Part shown: positions 53,507 to 62,410 of the stretch, piece by piece
Numbering within the stretch: the stretch's first letter is position 1
Layout of the letters: each line of letters begins with the position of its first letter
Source of the DNA: Planctomycetota bacterium
GTDB lineage: Bacteria > Planctomycetota > Phycisphaerae > WQYP01
Reading direction: 5' to 3'
Assembly (NCBI GenBank): GCA_021831565.1
Contig: JAKBMM010000005.1
Span: 16,998 to 80,997, forward strand
Length of the DNA stretch: 64,000 nucleotides
Notes under the pieces: model-generated
Told to the model about the DNA's origin: nothing
Database searches by the model: none
The model's input: only the letters and a program-made list of their open reading frames with translations
Made by a program: the position numbers and the translations under genes

Positions 53507-56500
53507 CTATCCCGGCGCACCGGGGCCGCGGAAGGTCCCAACCACCTGGCTGGTCAGGCTCACGGTGCGTGCCGGGGAGCGGAAACGGCCGTCGGCCTTG
53601 CCGGCGGCGATGGCATTTTGCACTTCGCGCACGCGATTCTGGGCGGCCTCCATTTTGGGATAGCGAACCTCTCGAAAACCGGTCACCGTTTGCGGCGCCT
53701 GGAGAATGTCGAGCCAGAGATTGTAAAGCCACGGCTCGTGCAACTCGCAGGTATCGACCAGGCGCAGGTACCAGTCACGGAACGAGCGTTCCCGGGCGTG
53801 CCAGGCGGGAAGAAGGGTGCGCAGCCAGCGGCAGTGGCGCAGGATGCGCATCTGCCAGTCGTAACCCTTGAGATGGAATCGGATTCGCAGGCCGCCGATC
53901 TCAAATTCAGGACGATTCAGATGCACGTATTTGATATGGTCGCCGTTGGCGGGGTTCACGTTGAAGCGGCGGCGATCCCGCCGATACTTTTCCGGGCTGG
54001 TGTACATCATGGCGACGTACACTTCGTCCTTGATCATCAAGACGCGCGCCAGGTTTCCGATGACGGCGCGCGTGACGGCAAAATTTCGTTCGGCATTGTC
54101 CTGCTGGTATGTTTTGACCACGCGCGCGGCATAGCCGCGGCCATAGGGAAGTCCACCCCATTGAATCGCGTCGAACAGGCGGATGACATAATCGCGTTTC
54201 GCGGCGGCGTCCAGAAGCGGCATCCGGGCGAGCGTGTCGCGGCAGATGACGCGGTACTCCGCGGCGTTCTTTTTTCCCCAGAGAGAGCTGACGATCAGGA
54301 TGTTGGCTTTGCGGTCCATGGCCTGGTCGAACGTTTCGACCTCGTGGACGGCGGCCACACCGAAAAGGTCCGGCCGCAACACGATTTTGCGGCCGATGTT
54401 GAACGCGCGGTAATTGCGTTCAAACTCGCGGCGCACGGCGTGCCGAATGGCCCAGGTGATGCTCTTGTAGGAAACAGGTATAAACCCCAGTTGGTAGGCT
54501 ACGCCGAGCATCATGATATTGGCGTAAAGTTTGGAATCCAGCAAGCGTTCACATAGATCACTTACGTTGAAACTGAAGAACCGTCCCGGCTGGCACTGGG
54601 TCCTGATGGTTTCGGAGAGCCGTTCCGGTGAAAAATCCTCGCATCCAAGCAGGCTAAGAATCGTCTCTGTTTTACCGGTATTGATGACCGCATGGGTATG
54701 GGCGGGCGAGGCCACGCGAAGATAATCGTTGGGGGAAATGGCCCGAGCCGCCTCGAGTGCGTCGATGCCGATGAGCAGGTCCGCCTTGCCGAAGGGCGTG
54801 ATCGCGGAACCCTGGATGGGATTTTTAGAAAACAACAGTTGACTGAAAACACCGCCGTTGCGGATGGCCAGGCCTTTCTTATCAACAAAGGCGATGTAAT
54901 AGCCCTCTTTGTGGCCGGCGCGCACCAGAATTTCACCGGCCACGCCGATGCCCATGCCGCCGACGCCGGCCAGGTAGCAGCGCCACTGGTCGCCCATTTT
55001 CATCAGCGGCGGTTCGGGCATGCCGGTCAAATCGACCACTTCATCGGGCATGCGCGGCGGGCGCTTGCGGGTGACGATGACCTGTTCAAAACTGGGGCAG
55101 GCGTCGATGCGCGCACAGGCGCCGTCATTGACGCAGGTGGTGAAGCCGGTCTGGATTTTCGGACCGTAATCCGTTGACGTCACTTTCAACCCCGGGCAGC
55201 CGGTTTGCCGGGTGCACTCCAGGCAATATTCGCACACTTCCTCGGCGACGTTCATGTACGCCTTCTGGTGCACAAAGCCGTACTCTTTCTTCTCCTGCAC
55301 CTCGGCGCGATGCTGGCGACGATGGAAGGTAATGCCGCATTCTTTGTCGGCGATGATTACCTTTACGCCGTCTTCCAGGATGACGCGCTCAAGAATGTCG
55401 CGGTAGTTGTCGCGGTCGGCCGGATTCATGCGGATGACACGCGGCTGCGGTTCATTGCGGCCATCCTTGCCGCGGATGCGCAGCGGGCCGGCGACGTCGG
55501 GGATCATGGACCGGACCATGCGTTCGATATCATGCGCCATCGCCATCTGGCCGGTGATATCCTCCTGAAGCGTGGGGTTGGGCTGGTGGCCAGTCATGGC
55601 CGTGGTCTTGTTCTCCAGGATGATATAGGTGATGTCCTGGCCCTGGTTGATGGAGTTGGCGATGGCCAGTTGCCCGGAATGAAAAAACGTTCCGTCGCCC
55701 ATGAACACAATCTGCTTGTTGGTGATGAAGGGGTCCACGCCTCCCCCGGTGGCGCCTCCCAGCCCCATGCCGCTGTAGTTGTGCATGAGAGGTTTGTTCG
55801 GCTCGAACATCATCATGGTATAGCAGCCGGTGTCGCCATGCGCGACCAGATCCACCGGCGGGCGGTTGTAATGTTGCTGCATGTATTGCGGGTCGAGCAG
55901 GTGACGGCGAATTTCCAGTAGGGCGCTGGACGAATCGCGATGGGGGCAACCGGGACAATACGCCGGCGTTCGCACCGGAACACCGGCGGCGACCAGGCCG
56001 GCCTGCGCGATGGTTTGGAGTTCTTCCGTCAGACGGCCGTTGGAAAGATCGTGCGGAATGTTGGGAGTTTCGCGCAGGAAATCGGCGAGCCGTTCAATCA
56101 GAATGGATGGGTGCAGACCACGTGTCGACGGAATGCCGGCCCGCCCCTGGGGAAATGTCTTACCCCAGATCTGTACACGGCCATTGGGATGATCCGGATG
56201 GATTTGCCGCTGGCGGGTAAGATGCTCGGCGATCTGCTTTTCCAGAAAGCTGCGCCGCTCTTCCACTACGATAATGTGTTCGCACATGCCGGCGAGTTCA
56301 TCAATCAAGCCGCCGTCCAGGGGATAGCTCAAGGCCAGTTTGAGCATCGGAAACGTCCCGAGCAGATCCATTTCCCGCAAGGCGTGCGCGAGCAGCGTGT
56401 GCGACATGCCCGAAGAAATAAAGCCCAGCGGCGCCCGCTCAGACCGGCCGCCGCGCCAGGTTCTTTCCATTGGATAAAGAATGCGGGAAAGTCCCAATTG

Positions 56501-57235
56501 CCGGCAGCGTTGATGCAAAGCCGCAAAGCGCTGATCAAAAGTAAGTTCCCGGCGCCAACTTCGCGGCGGCAGCAACACGGTTGTTTCAACCGGAATTTTC
56601 TCCGTCTCGATGGCGATCCGGTCTTTCGTGTTAATCGTGGGCCAATGGTTGGGTCGGCATTCCACCGTGCCTCCGCCGTCGGCCAGAGCAACGGTAACCA
56701 TCATGCCGATGTAGAGCTTGACCGCCGTCGATAGGTCAAACGCCAGCGCCACCCAGTCCTTGAGTTCCTGCGAATTGGCCGGTTCCATGACCGGAACGCG
56801 AAGATGTTCAAACAGAAACCGCGAGTCCGCCGGGACCTGGGTGGAATCGCTCCAGGGATCATCGCCGGAAACCACCACGGCTCCTCCACCGGGGTGGGGG
56901 ATTCCGGCGAGATTGCCCAGGGCCAGCGCATCGGCGGCCACATGCAAGCCAATCGATTTAAATACCGCGATGCCCTTGACTCCGACCATCTGCGCCCCGT
57001 TAAGCATCGCCACGCTGATGGCCTCGTTGTTGGCCATCTTGGCGCAGATGCCTTTTTCATTAAGCAGCGGGCCGATGTCGTGGCAGGAATCGAAAAAGCC
57101 GGCCAGCGGCGAACCGGGGTAACCGGTAAGAAGGGCTACCCCGCCGGGAGTTTCCAGGCAACCCTTGAGAAGCAATTCCGAACCCGTGAAGATTTCGACG
57201 CCGCTCTCGACTTGGAAACGATGATCTATTTTCAT
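53507..57235 (-). CDS. Fused indolepyruvate:ferredoxin oxidoreductase-type 2-oxoacid oxidoreductase
   Basis: The 1242-residue protein fuses alpha and gamma/beta parts. The N-terminus (GYPGSPLAGFFDS, MANNEAISVAMLNGAQ) is the pyrimidine-binding domain; the TPP site reads AHGDTGCYTMMMFEP and VFMGDGTFFHSGQLAIANS with ENKTTAMTGHQ. Cysteine clusters CEYCLECTRQTGC and CVNDGACARIDAC can hold iron-sulfur clusters. An IorB-like domain follows (GVGGMGIGVAGEILVRAG), then a long C-terminal DUF6537-like region. The reaction is oxidative decarboxylation of an aryl or branched 2-oxoacid to acyl-CoA; the exact substrate is not determined. Confidence 0.92.
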   Translation of the reverse strand: MKIDHRFQVESGVEIFTGSELLLKGCLETPGGVALLTGYPGSPLAGFFDSCHDIGPLLNEKGICAKMANNEAISVAMLNGAQMVGVKGIAVFKSIGLHVAADALALGNLAGIPHPGGGAVVVSGDDPWSDSTQVPADSRFLFEHLRVPVMEPANSQELKDWVALAFDLSTAVKLYIGMMVTVALADGGGTVECRPNHWPTINTKDRIAIETEKIPVETTVLLPPRSWRRELTFDQRFAALHQRCRQLGLSRILYPMERTWRGGRSERAPLGFISSGMSHTLLAHALREMDLLGTFPMLKLALSYPLDGGLIDELAGMCEHIIVVEERRSFLEKQIAEHLTRQRQIHPDHPNGRVQIWGKTFPQGRAGIPSTRGLHPSILIERLADFLRETPNIPHDLSNGRLTEELQTIAQAGLVAAGVPVRTPAYCPGCPHRDSSSALLEIRRHLLDPQYMQQHYNRPPVDLVAHGDTGCYTMMMFEPNKPLMHNYSGMGLGGATGGGVDPFITNKQIVFMGDGTFFHSGQLAIANSINQGQDITYIILENKTTAMTGHQPNPTLQEDITGQMAMAHDIERMVRSMIPDVAGPLRIRGKDGRNEPQPRVIRMNPADRDNYRDILERVILEDGVKVIIADKECGITFHRRQHRAEVQEKKEYGFVHQKAYMNVAEEVCEYCLECTRQTGCPGLKVTSTDYGPKIQTGFTTCVNDGACARIDACPSFEQVIVTRKRPPRMPDEVVDLTGMPEPPLMKMGDQWRCYLAGVGGMGIGVAGEILVRAGHKEGYYIAFVDKKGLAIRNGGVFSQLLFSKNPIQGSAITPFGKADLLIGIDALEAARAISPNDYLRVASPAHTHAVINTGKTETILSLLGCEDFSPERLSETIRTQCQPGRFFSFNVSDLCERLLDSKLYANIMMLGVAYQLGFIPVSYKSITWAIRHAVRREFERNYRAFNIGRKIVLRPDLFGVAAVHEVETFDQAMDRKANILIVSSLWGKKNAAEYRVICRDTLARMPLLDAAAKRDYVIRLFDAIQWGGLPYGRGYAARVVKTYQQDNAERNFAVTRAVIGNLARVLMIKDEVYVAMMYTSPEKYRRDRRRFNVNPANGDHIKYVHLNRPEFEIGGLRIRFHLKGYDWQMRILRHCRWLRTLLPAWHARERSFRDWYLRLVDTCELHEPWLYNLWLDILQAPQTVTGFREVRYPKMEAAQNRVREVQNAIAAGKADGRFRSPARTVSLTSQVVGTFRGPGAPG

Positions 57236-57527
57236 GAGCCATTCCGTGCAGGGGGCGAATCGACTTCGTACAGGCCGGCTTGCGGTTGGTTAATATGCCT
57301 CTCCGAACGCGGGTAAACGCGCCAAGGCGCCTCTTGCGCACATCATCCGTTTGCGTCTCCAACCGCAGGCCGATGGTGCACAATCCCAAGCCATCGTGGC
57401 GAGTCGTATTTTACCAGCCGGCGGCGGAAAACGCCATCTTTTGTAACGGCCTGCGGGGCGGTCTATTGCCTTGCCTATGCAACATTGTTGTCGGTGCCGG
57501 CGGGGGCCGGTACAGCTTTTGAGAATA
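57236..57527. other. Leader region upstream of the oxidoreductase
   Basis: This 292-bp stretch precedes the minus-strand oxidoreductase and ends at the left target duplication of the MITE. I see no gene and no strong promoter hexamers. Confidence 0.45.
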
Positions 57528-57687
57528 GTAACCGTTCACGGGCAAAAGTGGCGTAATCAGCAAAAAAACGCCACTTTTTGCCTTGCAGAGCACTTTTTTT
57601 GTGATTTTTATGCTCCATAAACTTCAGATTCCACATTATTTCTTTGATTTTAAGCGGTTTTTGGCCCGTGAACGGTTACTGAGAATA
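57520..57687. mobile_element. 152-bp IS66-like MITE with 8-bp target site duplication
   Basis: The element (57528-57679) has perfect 16-bp terminal inverted repeats GTAACCGTTCACGGGC (57528-57543 and, inverted, 57664-57679), extended by AAAA on both sides with a 1-base shift. It is flanked by identical 8-bp direct repeats TGAGAATA (57520-57527, 57680-57687). A GTAA start and 8-bp duplications are the marks of IS66-family insertion. It is AT-richer than the neighbours and encodes no transposase. Inside, AAAAGTGGCGT (57544-57554) pairs with ACGCCACTTTT (57568-57578) and is followed by T, a terminator-like hairpin. The glycosyltransferase ATG lies about 100 bp beyond. Confidence 0.85.
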
Positions 57688-57778
57688 TGACCAATGCATG
57701 ACTCTCTGCGGTCCCTTTTTGATATACTCTGCATCGTCGGTGCTTTGCCAGCACATAATGGGTGACACAGGAGAGTTT

Positions 57779-59065
57779 ATGGCGGCGGGAAAATTGCGCG
57801 TCGTGGTTATGCAGGATGGCGCGCGGCTTCACTATGCGATGCCGCGGGCCATCCGGCGCGCCGATATGCTCGCGGCCCTCTACACGGATTGGTACAACGA
57901 TAAGTCCAAGTTGGCCCGTATGATTATCGTTCTTGCCCGGCGAGTACGTCCATTGCGGGCGGTTCGGATGGAGCAACGACGTTCGGACGATCTGGACGGC
58001 GTGCCGATATTCGACGCGAAGCTCTTAAGCATACCCATCCTGTCTCTCTGGCCCCGTTGGGAGATTATCCAGACGATACAACGCGGGGCGATCTGGCTGC
58101 GCCACCGGCGGCTCTTTCACCGCGGACCGATTGCGGCGCGATCACGGGTCGTTGATGTCGTTTTGGCTTTTACCTATTTCGTGAGTCTCCGCTATTGCCG
58201 TGCCATGCAGTCCCGCGGCATCAAGGTGGTGGCCGACCAGCCTATCGCCTCGGCACGGGAGCTGACCCGACAGCGCAGCTTGGCCGACCACCGGTGGCCG
58301 GGATGGGAACCCCGGCAAACCGGCGACTGGTTGGCGCAGGAGATCCGGCGGGAAGCGGCTCTATTACCTATACTCGACCATCTCCTCTGCGCGTCGCAAT
58401 TCGTCAAGGATTCTCTCGTGGCGCAGGGAATTGACGCAGACAAGATTAGCGTTGTGCCCTATCCGACGGATACCGTGAACTTTGCGCCTCTGGACCGTCG
58501 GGGGCGGACGGGGCCGGTTGTGGTCGGCTTCGTGGGCTCAGTGAATCTGCGCAAAGGGGCGCCCTGGTTTCTTGAGGTCGCCAGACGTTGCGACCCGAAG
58601 CTGGTGAAATTCGTCATGGTCGGGCCTATCGAGTTGACCGGCTATGGTCAGGAGCAGCTTCGCCGGCACGTGGAACTGATCGGTTCGGTTCCACGATCCG
58701 AGGTAAGCCAATGGCTGGAACGTTTCGATATCTTTCTGTTCCCATCCACATGCGAAGGCTCGGCGGGGGTGGTGATGGAGGCCATGGCCACCGCATTGCC
58801 GATCATCACCACACCCAACAGCGGCACGGTGGCGCGCAACGGCGTGGACGGTTTTATCGCCGCTTATGACCAAAGCGACCTGCTGGCGCAACGCGTGATG
58901 GAATTGGCCCGGGATAGCCAGATGCGCCAGGCGATGGGGCAATCGGCCCGTAAACGAGCCGAGGAATTCGACATCGATCGCTACAGTCGCGAATTGTCGG
59001 GATTGTTGTCGCGTATCGCCGGGACGCAAAACACCGCCCGGGAGGCGACGCCGCCGGCGGGATAA
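57779..59065 (+). CDS. GT4-type glycosyltransferase
   Basis: The 428-residue protein is a GT-B enzyme. The C-terminal donor domain shows VVVGFVGSVNLRKGAPWFLE, LIGSVPRSEVSQWLERFDIF and FPSTCEGSAGVVMEAMATAL (the E-x7-E motif of GT4), followed by GVDGFIAAYD. The N-terminal half has LRVVVMQDGARLHYAMPRAI. ATG 57779 follows GGAGAG; the ORF track start at 57698 has none. Acceptor and sugar are unknown. It lies downstream of the MITE and 104 bp before the BMC-P genes. Confidence 0.9.
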   Translation: MAAGKLRVVVMQDGARLHYAMPRAIRRADMLAALYTDWYNDKSKLARMIIVLARRVRPLRAVRMEQRRSDDLDGVPIFDAKLLSIPILSLWPRWEIIQTIQRGAIWLRHRRLFHRGPIAARSRVVDVVLAFTYFVSLRYCRAMQSRGIKVVADQPIASARELTRQRSLADHRWPGWEPRQTGDWLAQEIRREAALLPILDHLLCASQFVKDSLVAQGIDADKISVVPYPTDTVNFAPLDRRGRTGPVVVGFVGSVNLRKGAPWFLEVARRCDPKLVKFVMVGPIELTGYGQEQLRRHVELIGSVPRSEVSQWLERFDIFLFPSTCEGSAGVVMEAMATALPIITTPNSGTVARNGVDGFIAAYDQSDLLAQRVMELARDSQMRQAMGQSARKRAEEFDIDRYSRELSGLLSRIAGTQNTAREATPPAG

Positions 59066-59169
59066 CCGGGCGGAAGCGCACGAACCGCTGCGCCTTTCCC
59101 GGCCCTCTTTCCAATTCGGATCGATCCTGTGATAATCCGGTGGGAAAGCAGCGTGTACCGGAGATTCCC

Positions 59170-59469
59170 ATGATTATCGCCAAGGTCATCGGAAAAGTGG
59201 TCGCGACGATGAAAGAACCGGGCTTCCATAGCAAGAAGCTGGTGGTGGTCCATGCGCATCTAATCAAAGATGGGCGGCTTGTTCCGGGGCAGACCGTAAT
59301 TGTCGCCAACGACGAACTGGGCGCCAGAGAGGGCGACTTGGTGGCGGTAACCCAGGGCAGCTCAGCCCGGCTGGCGCCGGGTATGAAAAACTGCCCCACC
59401 GATGCGGTGGTGATTGCGCTGATCGACCGCATTGATGCGGAAGGCAAAGTCGTTTTTCGCAAGGGATAA
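59170..59469 (+). CDS. EutN/CcmL-type microcompartment vertex protein, copy 1
   Basis: BMC-P proteins form pentamers that cap the vertices of bacterial microcompartment shells. The 99-residue product has the family start MIIAKVIGKVVATMKEPGF, KLVVVHAHLI, the turn VIVANDELGAREGDLVAVTQGSSAR-type core and the closing AVVIALIDRI. ATG 59170 follows GGAGATTCCC. It is the first of three tandem paralogues. Confidence 0.94.
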   Translation: MIIAKVIGKVVATMKEPGFHSKKLVVVHAHLIKDGRLVPGQTVIVANDELGAREGDLVAVTQGSSARLAPGMKNCPTDAVVIALIDRIDAEGKVVFRKG

Positions 59470-59484
59470 TTCAGGAAACCGGCG

Positions 59485-59745
59485 ATGTTTACGGCTCTGG
59501 TCAAGGGATCCGTTACCAGCACGTCCAAACACGCTTCCCTGAAAGGCGCGCGGCTGCTGATTGTGCAGCCCCGCGAGCCGCTTTCCGGCCAACCCAACGG
59601 TTTTGCCCAGATCGCGGTGGACGTGCTCGGCGCGGCAGTCGGCGCCCAAGTGCTGGTGAGCAGCGACGGTCGCGGGGTTCAGGACATGCTCAAGGTGGGC
59701 CGGGATTGTCCGGTCCGGCTGGTGATTGTGGCGTTGGTGGGTTAG
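59485..59745 (+). CDS. EutN/CcmL-type microcompartment vertex protein, copy 2
   Basis: The 86-residue product matches the same fold: MFTALVKGSVTSTSKHASL, RLLIVQPREP, AQIAVDVLGAAVGAQVLVSS and the closing RLVIVALVG. It is a little shorter than copy 1 between the last strands. AGGAAACC precedes the ATG, 15 bp after copy 1. Confidence 0.92.
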   Translation: MFTALVKGSVTSTSKHASLKGARLLIVQPREPLSGQPNGFAQIAVDVLGAAVGAQVLVSSDGRGVQDMLKVGRDCPVRLVIVALVG

Positions 59746-59839
59746 GTTCCGACTTCCAATGGTTCGCGGCGCCGGCGGCTGCGTCGGGATTGGCTTGGCC
59801 GGAGAAATAACACCGGCGCGTTTGGGAAGTACTCACCGC

Positions 59840-60106
59840 ATGTATATGGCTCGTATAATCGGTCACGTGGAAGCCCGCATTCGTTCGCCGGGATTGGAAG
59901 CGCACCGTCTGGTATTGCTCCAACCGCTGGATTTTAACGAACAGCCGATTCGCTGGAGCCTCATCGCCATGGACCTCACCGGCGCGGCGACCGGTTCGCT
60001 GGTAACCTTTGAGGAAGGCCGGGAGGCGGCCAATCCATACGATCCACCTTTGCCGGTGGACGCTTGCGTCGTGGCCGTGGTCGATCACTTCCAGTATCAG
60101 CCGTAA
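59840..60106 (+). CDS. EutN/CcmL-type microcompartment vertex protein, copy 3
   Basis: From ATG 59840 (88 residues) the product starts MYMARIIGHVEARIRSPGL and continues RLVLLQPLDFNEQPI, ALDL-like LIAMDLTGAATGSLVTFEEG and CVVAVVDHF. The ORF-track extension to 59726 is not conserved; ATG 59846 is an alternative. The ribosome-binding site is weak. A 94-bp gap separates it from copy 2. It converges on the DUF89 gene. Confidence 0.9.
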   Translation: MYMARIIGHVEARIRSPGLEAHRLVLLQPLDFNEQPIRWSLIAMDLTGAATGSLVTFEEGREAANPYDPPLPVDACVVAVVDHFQYQP

Positions 60107-60147
60107 GTTCGACTTTTGCCGATTTTGTAGAGCATGATGGAAAAGAC

Positions 60148-61332
60148 TTACGACGCCGGGTCAAAGCGGAATACCACGTCGAAAACCTTGCCCCCATGCC
60201 GCTGGGCGATAATTTCTTCCTTGATCATGCACAGCTTTACGGCGGCGACGTGGAAAGGAGTCTGAAAGTTGCTCTCCAGACCACGCCCCATGCCCTCCAG
60301 AAAAATAAGATCGGCGGCGGCGGCATGCGCGTTGCATTCTTCGGATACGCAGCGCAGATCAAGCAGCGGCGTGGCGCCACCGGAAGAGGCCGCCCGAATC
60401 CGTCCCGCGCTCATCATATCGTTAAAAACGCGATCCACTTTCCGCACGCTCGCCAGTAACGGATGCAATTCAACAATGGTCATGTCGTTGAGCGCCGGGT
60501 GTTCGTTGGCCAGCAGGCACACGGTTACGCCGCGCTGCGCCAGCCATCGCGCCAGTGGAAATACGCCCAGGACGGCGTCGCTGCCGGCGTTGTCCATGAA
60601 AAACAAGGCTTTGCGGTAGCCGGGTGGATTCAACAGGCTTTGGGCGAAGGCATCGAAATGATCGACCAGCCAGGAACGCTTGCCATCCAGGTCAGCGCGA
60701 ATCTGGAAGAAGTCCGGAGAATTTCCAGCGAACATGCCGGCGGTGGCCGTGGCGCCCAAGTCGAAAATGTTGCCCGCAAACACCCCTTCCACAAGCAAGC
60801 GCAGCGTTTCCAGGGGATCGACGTGGCGATCTATTTCGGCGATCAGAGCCGGATACAACTTCAGCATGGCGTCGTTTTCGCGCTGCTTGGCCAGCAGGAA
60901 GGGGTCGGGCACGTCGAATTGCTGGAGATATTTCTGGCGGATCAGCCCAAGAACCTGCAAGTTCAATTCGCCGTATTGCCCGGGTGCATGCCGGAGCAAT
61001 TCGAGTTCGGCGGCCAGGGCGGCGCGGCAGGCTGTGGCCCGTGCGGCGCCGGCGGGACCATAGGTTTGGCCGGCCAGACGGATGATCAGATCAAAATGCC
61101 AAACAAAATGGTCCAGCCAGTAATTGCGGAACGCGGCATCCACCAGCATATTTTCCGTGCAGGGGTAGTATTCGGCGGGGTTCGAAAGCAATGAAAAAAA
61201 AGGCAGGGGCGAAGCGCCTTTCGTTTCGCGGGCGCCGCCTGGTCCAGGGTTGGTTTCCGGTCTGGCCGGCCAGGGATCGGCGTCGGACGTTGGCGCATCG
61301 TCAGTTTGTGCAGAAGCGGTATTCAAAGGCAT
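60148..61332 (-). CDS. DUF89 phosphatase (PANK4-like subfamily)
   Basis: DUF89 enzymes are metal-dependent damage-control phosphatases acting on sugar phosphates or related metabolites. The 394-residue protein has GNIFDLGA, the hallmark FMDNAGSDAVLGVFPLARWL with the catalytic D-N-x-G, LLANEHPALNDMT and DLIFLEGMGRGLESN. These resemble the C-terminal domain of animal PANK4. ATG 61332 overlaps the galM 3' end by 32 bp. The substrate is unknown, and the sugar-gene context fits phosphate removal from sugar or cofactor esters. Confidence 0.85.
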   Translation of the reverse strand: MPLNTASAQTDDAPTSDADPWPARPETNPGPGGARETKGASPLPFFSLLSNPAEYYPCTENMLVDAAFRNYWLDHFVWHFDLIIRLAGQTYGPAGAARATACRAALAAELELLRHAPGQYGELNLQVLGLIRQKYLQQFDVPDPFLLAKQRENDAMLKLYPALIAEIDRHVDPLETLRLLVEGVFAGNIFDLGATATAGMFAGNSPDFFQIRADLDGKRSWLVDHFDAFAQSLLNPPGYRKALFFMDNAGSDAVLGVFPLARWLAQRGVTVCLLANEHPALNDMTIVELHPLLASVRKVDRVFNDMMSAGRIRAASSGGATPLLDLRCVSEECNAHAAAADLIFLEGMGRGLESNFQTPFHVAAVKLCMIKEEIIAQRHGGKVFDVVFRFDPAS

Positions 61333-62338
61333 GGCGGTATTCTTCTCCCGGTGCAAGCATGATTGTGGGAAAATGGGGATGATGAACGGCATTGGGAAAG
61401 TGCTGCGTTTCCAGGCACACGCCGGAATGTTGTGGGTAGGCGCCGCCAATTCCCCGGATGCCGCCATCTAGAAAATTTCCGGTGTAAAGCTGAACGCCCG
61501 GTTGCGTAGTGTAAACCTCCAGTATGCGGGCGGTTTGAATCTCGCGCAGGCGGGCGGCGAGGTGGAGCGGATCGGGACCCTGGCGTAGAACGAAGTTGCA
61601 GTCGTAACCGGGCGGAATCTCGCCCATGCGCCGACCGATGGGCGTGGGTCTGGTGAAATCAAACGGTGTTCCCGCCACCGAGCGAATCTCACCGGTGGTG
61701 ATGAGTTGGGAGTCGCTGGGCGTGTAATAATCGGCGGGGATAAAAAGCTCGTGGTCCAGAATGGTCCCGTTGCCGGCCCCGTGCAGATTGAAATAGTTAT
61801 GATTGGCCAGGTTCACGGGCGTAGGCTGATCGGTTCGCGCCAGCATGTCGATTCGCAGGGTGTTCTTGGCGAGCAGGCGGTAAACCACCGTTACCCGCAG
61901 GTTGCCGGGAAAGCCTTCTTCGCCGTCCGGACTTTCGTAGACGAATTCAACCGCCGGGCCGTCGGCGCTCTGGCGGGCGGCGGCTTTCCACACGCGCCGG
62001 GCCATGCCCTGTGGACCACCATGAATCGCATTCGGTCCGTCGTTGGGCGTAAGCTTATACGTTTTTCCGCGATAACTGAAAGCGGCGCCGCGAATGCGGT
62101 TGACCACCCGTCCGACCATGCAGCCCAGATAGGGATGCGTGCGCAGGTAAGGCGCCAGCTCCGCGAAACCGAGTGCGACGTCGGCGGTTTCGCCGTGGCG
62201 GTCTGGAACGTGCAACTCGGTGATGGTTGCGCCATAGGAGGCGAGTTTCACCACCATGCCGTTGTCGTTGGTAAGAGTGAAAAGTTCGACGGGTGTGCCG
62301 TCGGGGGTTTTACCGAATAGCGATTGCTGAATTTTCAT
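61301..62338 (-). CDS. galM: Aldose 1-epimerase (mutarotase)
   Basis: GalM interconverts alpha and beta anomers of hexoses. The 345-residue protein has GRVVNRIRGAAFSYRGK, the catalytic His in ANHNYFNLHGAG and the Glu in SGVCLETQHFPNAVHHP. ATG 62338 (MKIQQSLFG) is the usual family start; the ORF track begins 12 codons earlier. It lies between the MFS transporter and the DUF89 gene on one strand. Confidence 0.94.
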   Translation of the reverse strand: MKIQQSLFGKTPDGTPVELFTLTNDNGMVVKLASYGATITELHVPDRHGETADVALGFAELAPYLRTHPYLGCMVGRVVNRIRGAAFSYRGKTYKLTPNDGPNAIHGGPQGMARRVWKAAARQSADGPAVEFVYESPDGEEGFPGNLRVTVVYRLLAKNTLRIDMLARTDQPTPVNLANHNYFNLHGAGNGTILDHELFIPADYYTPSDSQLITTGEIRSVAGTPFDFTRPTPIGRRMGEIPPGYDCNFVLRQGPDPLHLAARLREIQTARILEVYTTQPGVQLYTGNFLDGGIRGIGGAYPQHSGVCLETQHFPNAVHHPHFPTIMLAPGEEYRHAFEYRFCTN

Positions 62339-62410
62339 GCGGCTTATTATGAACCCTACCCGCCGGCGACACAACCTCGCCCCCCAAGGTGGATTATTGA
62401 CTACCCGGCG

